Shown: positions 63,672 to 64,000 of the stretch, in pieces | How positions within the stretch are numbered: position 1 is the first letter of the stretch | Layout of the letters: the number at the start of each line of letters is the position of its first letter | Source: Paraphoma chrysanthemicola | Lineage: Eukaryota > Ascomycota > Dothideomycetes > Pleosporales > Phaeosphaeriaceae | Assembly (NCBI GenBank): GCA_020744225.1 | Contig: JAGMWG010000007.1 | Location: 1,674,001 to 1,738,000 of the forward strand | DNA length: 64,000 bases | Direction: 5' to 3' | Notes under the pieces: model-generated | The model's input: only the letters and a program-made list of their open reading frames with translations | Told to the model about the DNA's origin: nothing | Database searches by the model: none | Translations under genes and position numbers: made by a program

Positions 63672-64000
63672 GAGAGACAAAAGCCCCAATGTGTGTCCCA
63701 GGTGCTCGAAGATCACGACTCCTTCAGGATCCTCGCGTCCGCCCAAAGCTCTTTGACAGGGCGTATTTGAGGAGAGAAAATAGATCACGACTTGACGAGG
63801 TCATGCAGACATCAGCAATACTAGTGCAGATGAAGCGAACATAAAATTGTCTGGAGCTTTCCGAAATACAGCTGACGTGCCTCTTCGCGATGTCGCACGA
63901 CCTCCCGGCTAAATGTAAACGATGCTAACATAGCACAACCCTGCCAGTCCTGATAAGATGAGAGGGTTGCCTGAAAAATTATCACATCTTTCGAGTCCCA
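63672..64000. other. Window edge downstream of RPE1
   Basis: 329 bp containing the RPE1 3' region. No gene is supported before the window ends. Confidence 0.4.

Noticed and set aside
1..64000. tRNA, rRNA, CRISPR arrays and transposons
   Set aside because: I looked for A/B-box-like tRNA patterns, repeated spacers, terminal repeats and transposase or reverse transcriptase motifs and saw none I could support.

Overview
This window is nuclear DNA of a filamentous ascomycete (Pezizomycotina). Dothideomycetes seems the best guess, but that rank is inference. The evidence is short spliceosomal introns (mostly 45-90 bp, GTRNGT donors, several CTAAC-type branch sites), fungal families such as HET-domain proteins, Zn2Cys6 regulators, GH131 and XanA, and single-copy eukaryotic housekeeping genes. 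I rebuilt 27 protein genes, most with exon boundaries checked for reading frame. I saw no tRNA, rRNA, CRISPR or intact transposon.

Layout. 0.4-8.5 kb: an AATase/condensation-type acyltransferase, the divergent pair ATP4 (mitochondrial ATP synthase subunit b) and NOC4 (40S ribosome biogenesis), a MYND zinc-finger protein and a secreted GH131 glucanase. 8.8-17.2 kb: a HET-domain protein, a pirin with a hydrophobic N-terminus, an MFS carrier of the monocarboxylate type and an unrecognised protein. 18.3-22.9 kb: a metabolic trio of xanA-type 2-oxoglutarate/xanthine dioxygenase, flavin monooxygenase and IPNS-like 2OG-Fe(II) oxygenase. A perfect TCGG-N6-CCGA site, the published UaY purine-activator site, lies 170 bp upstream of xanA. 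23.9-32.9 kb: two F-box-like proteins flank a 1329-aa TPR-HET fusion. 33.4-36.1 kb: a short-chain dehydrogenase divergent from a Zn2Cys6 regulator. 36.2-42.5 kb: Dus2 tRNA dihydrouridine synthase, another HET protein and a third F-box-like gene whose frame is interrupted. 42.5-46 kb: no gene found. 46-49 kb: an eight-exon Zn2Cys6 transcription factor, followed by 3.1 kb of GC-rich sequence without a convincing gene. 52.1-63.7 kb: CIA2 (cytosolic Fe-S assembly), a small membrane protein, a HET/DUF8212 protein, LSM2, an 874-aa methyltransferase-domain protein and RPE1 (ribulose-phosphate 3-epimerase).

The window therefore mixes conserved core genes (ATP4, NOC4, DUS2, CIA2, LSM2, RPE1) with a fast-evolving accessory complement: four HET proteins of three architectures and three F-box-like proteins. 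The strongest functional story is the xanA block, where enzyme identity and a pathway-specific operator agree. The most unusual protein is the TPR-HET fusion. The window looks like an ordinary euchromatic fungal region with an accessory flavour, not a transferred island.
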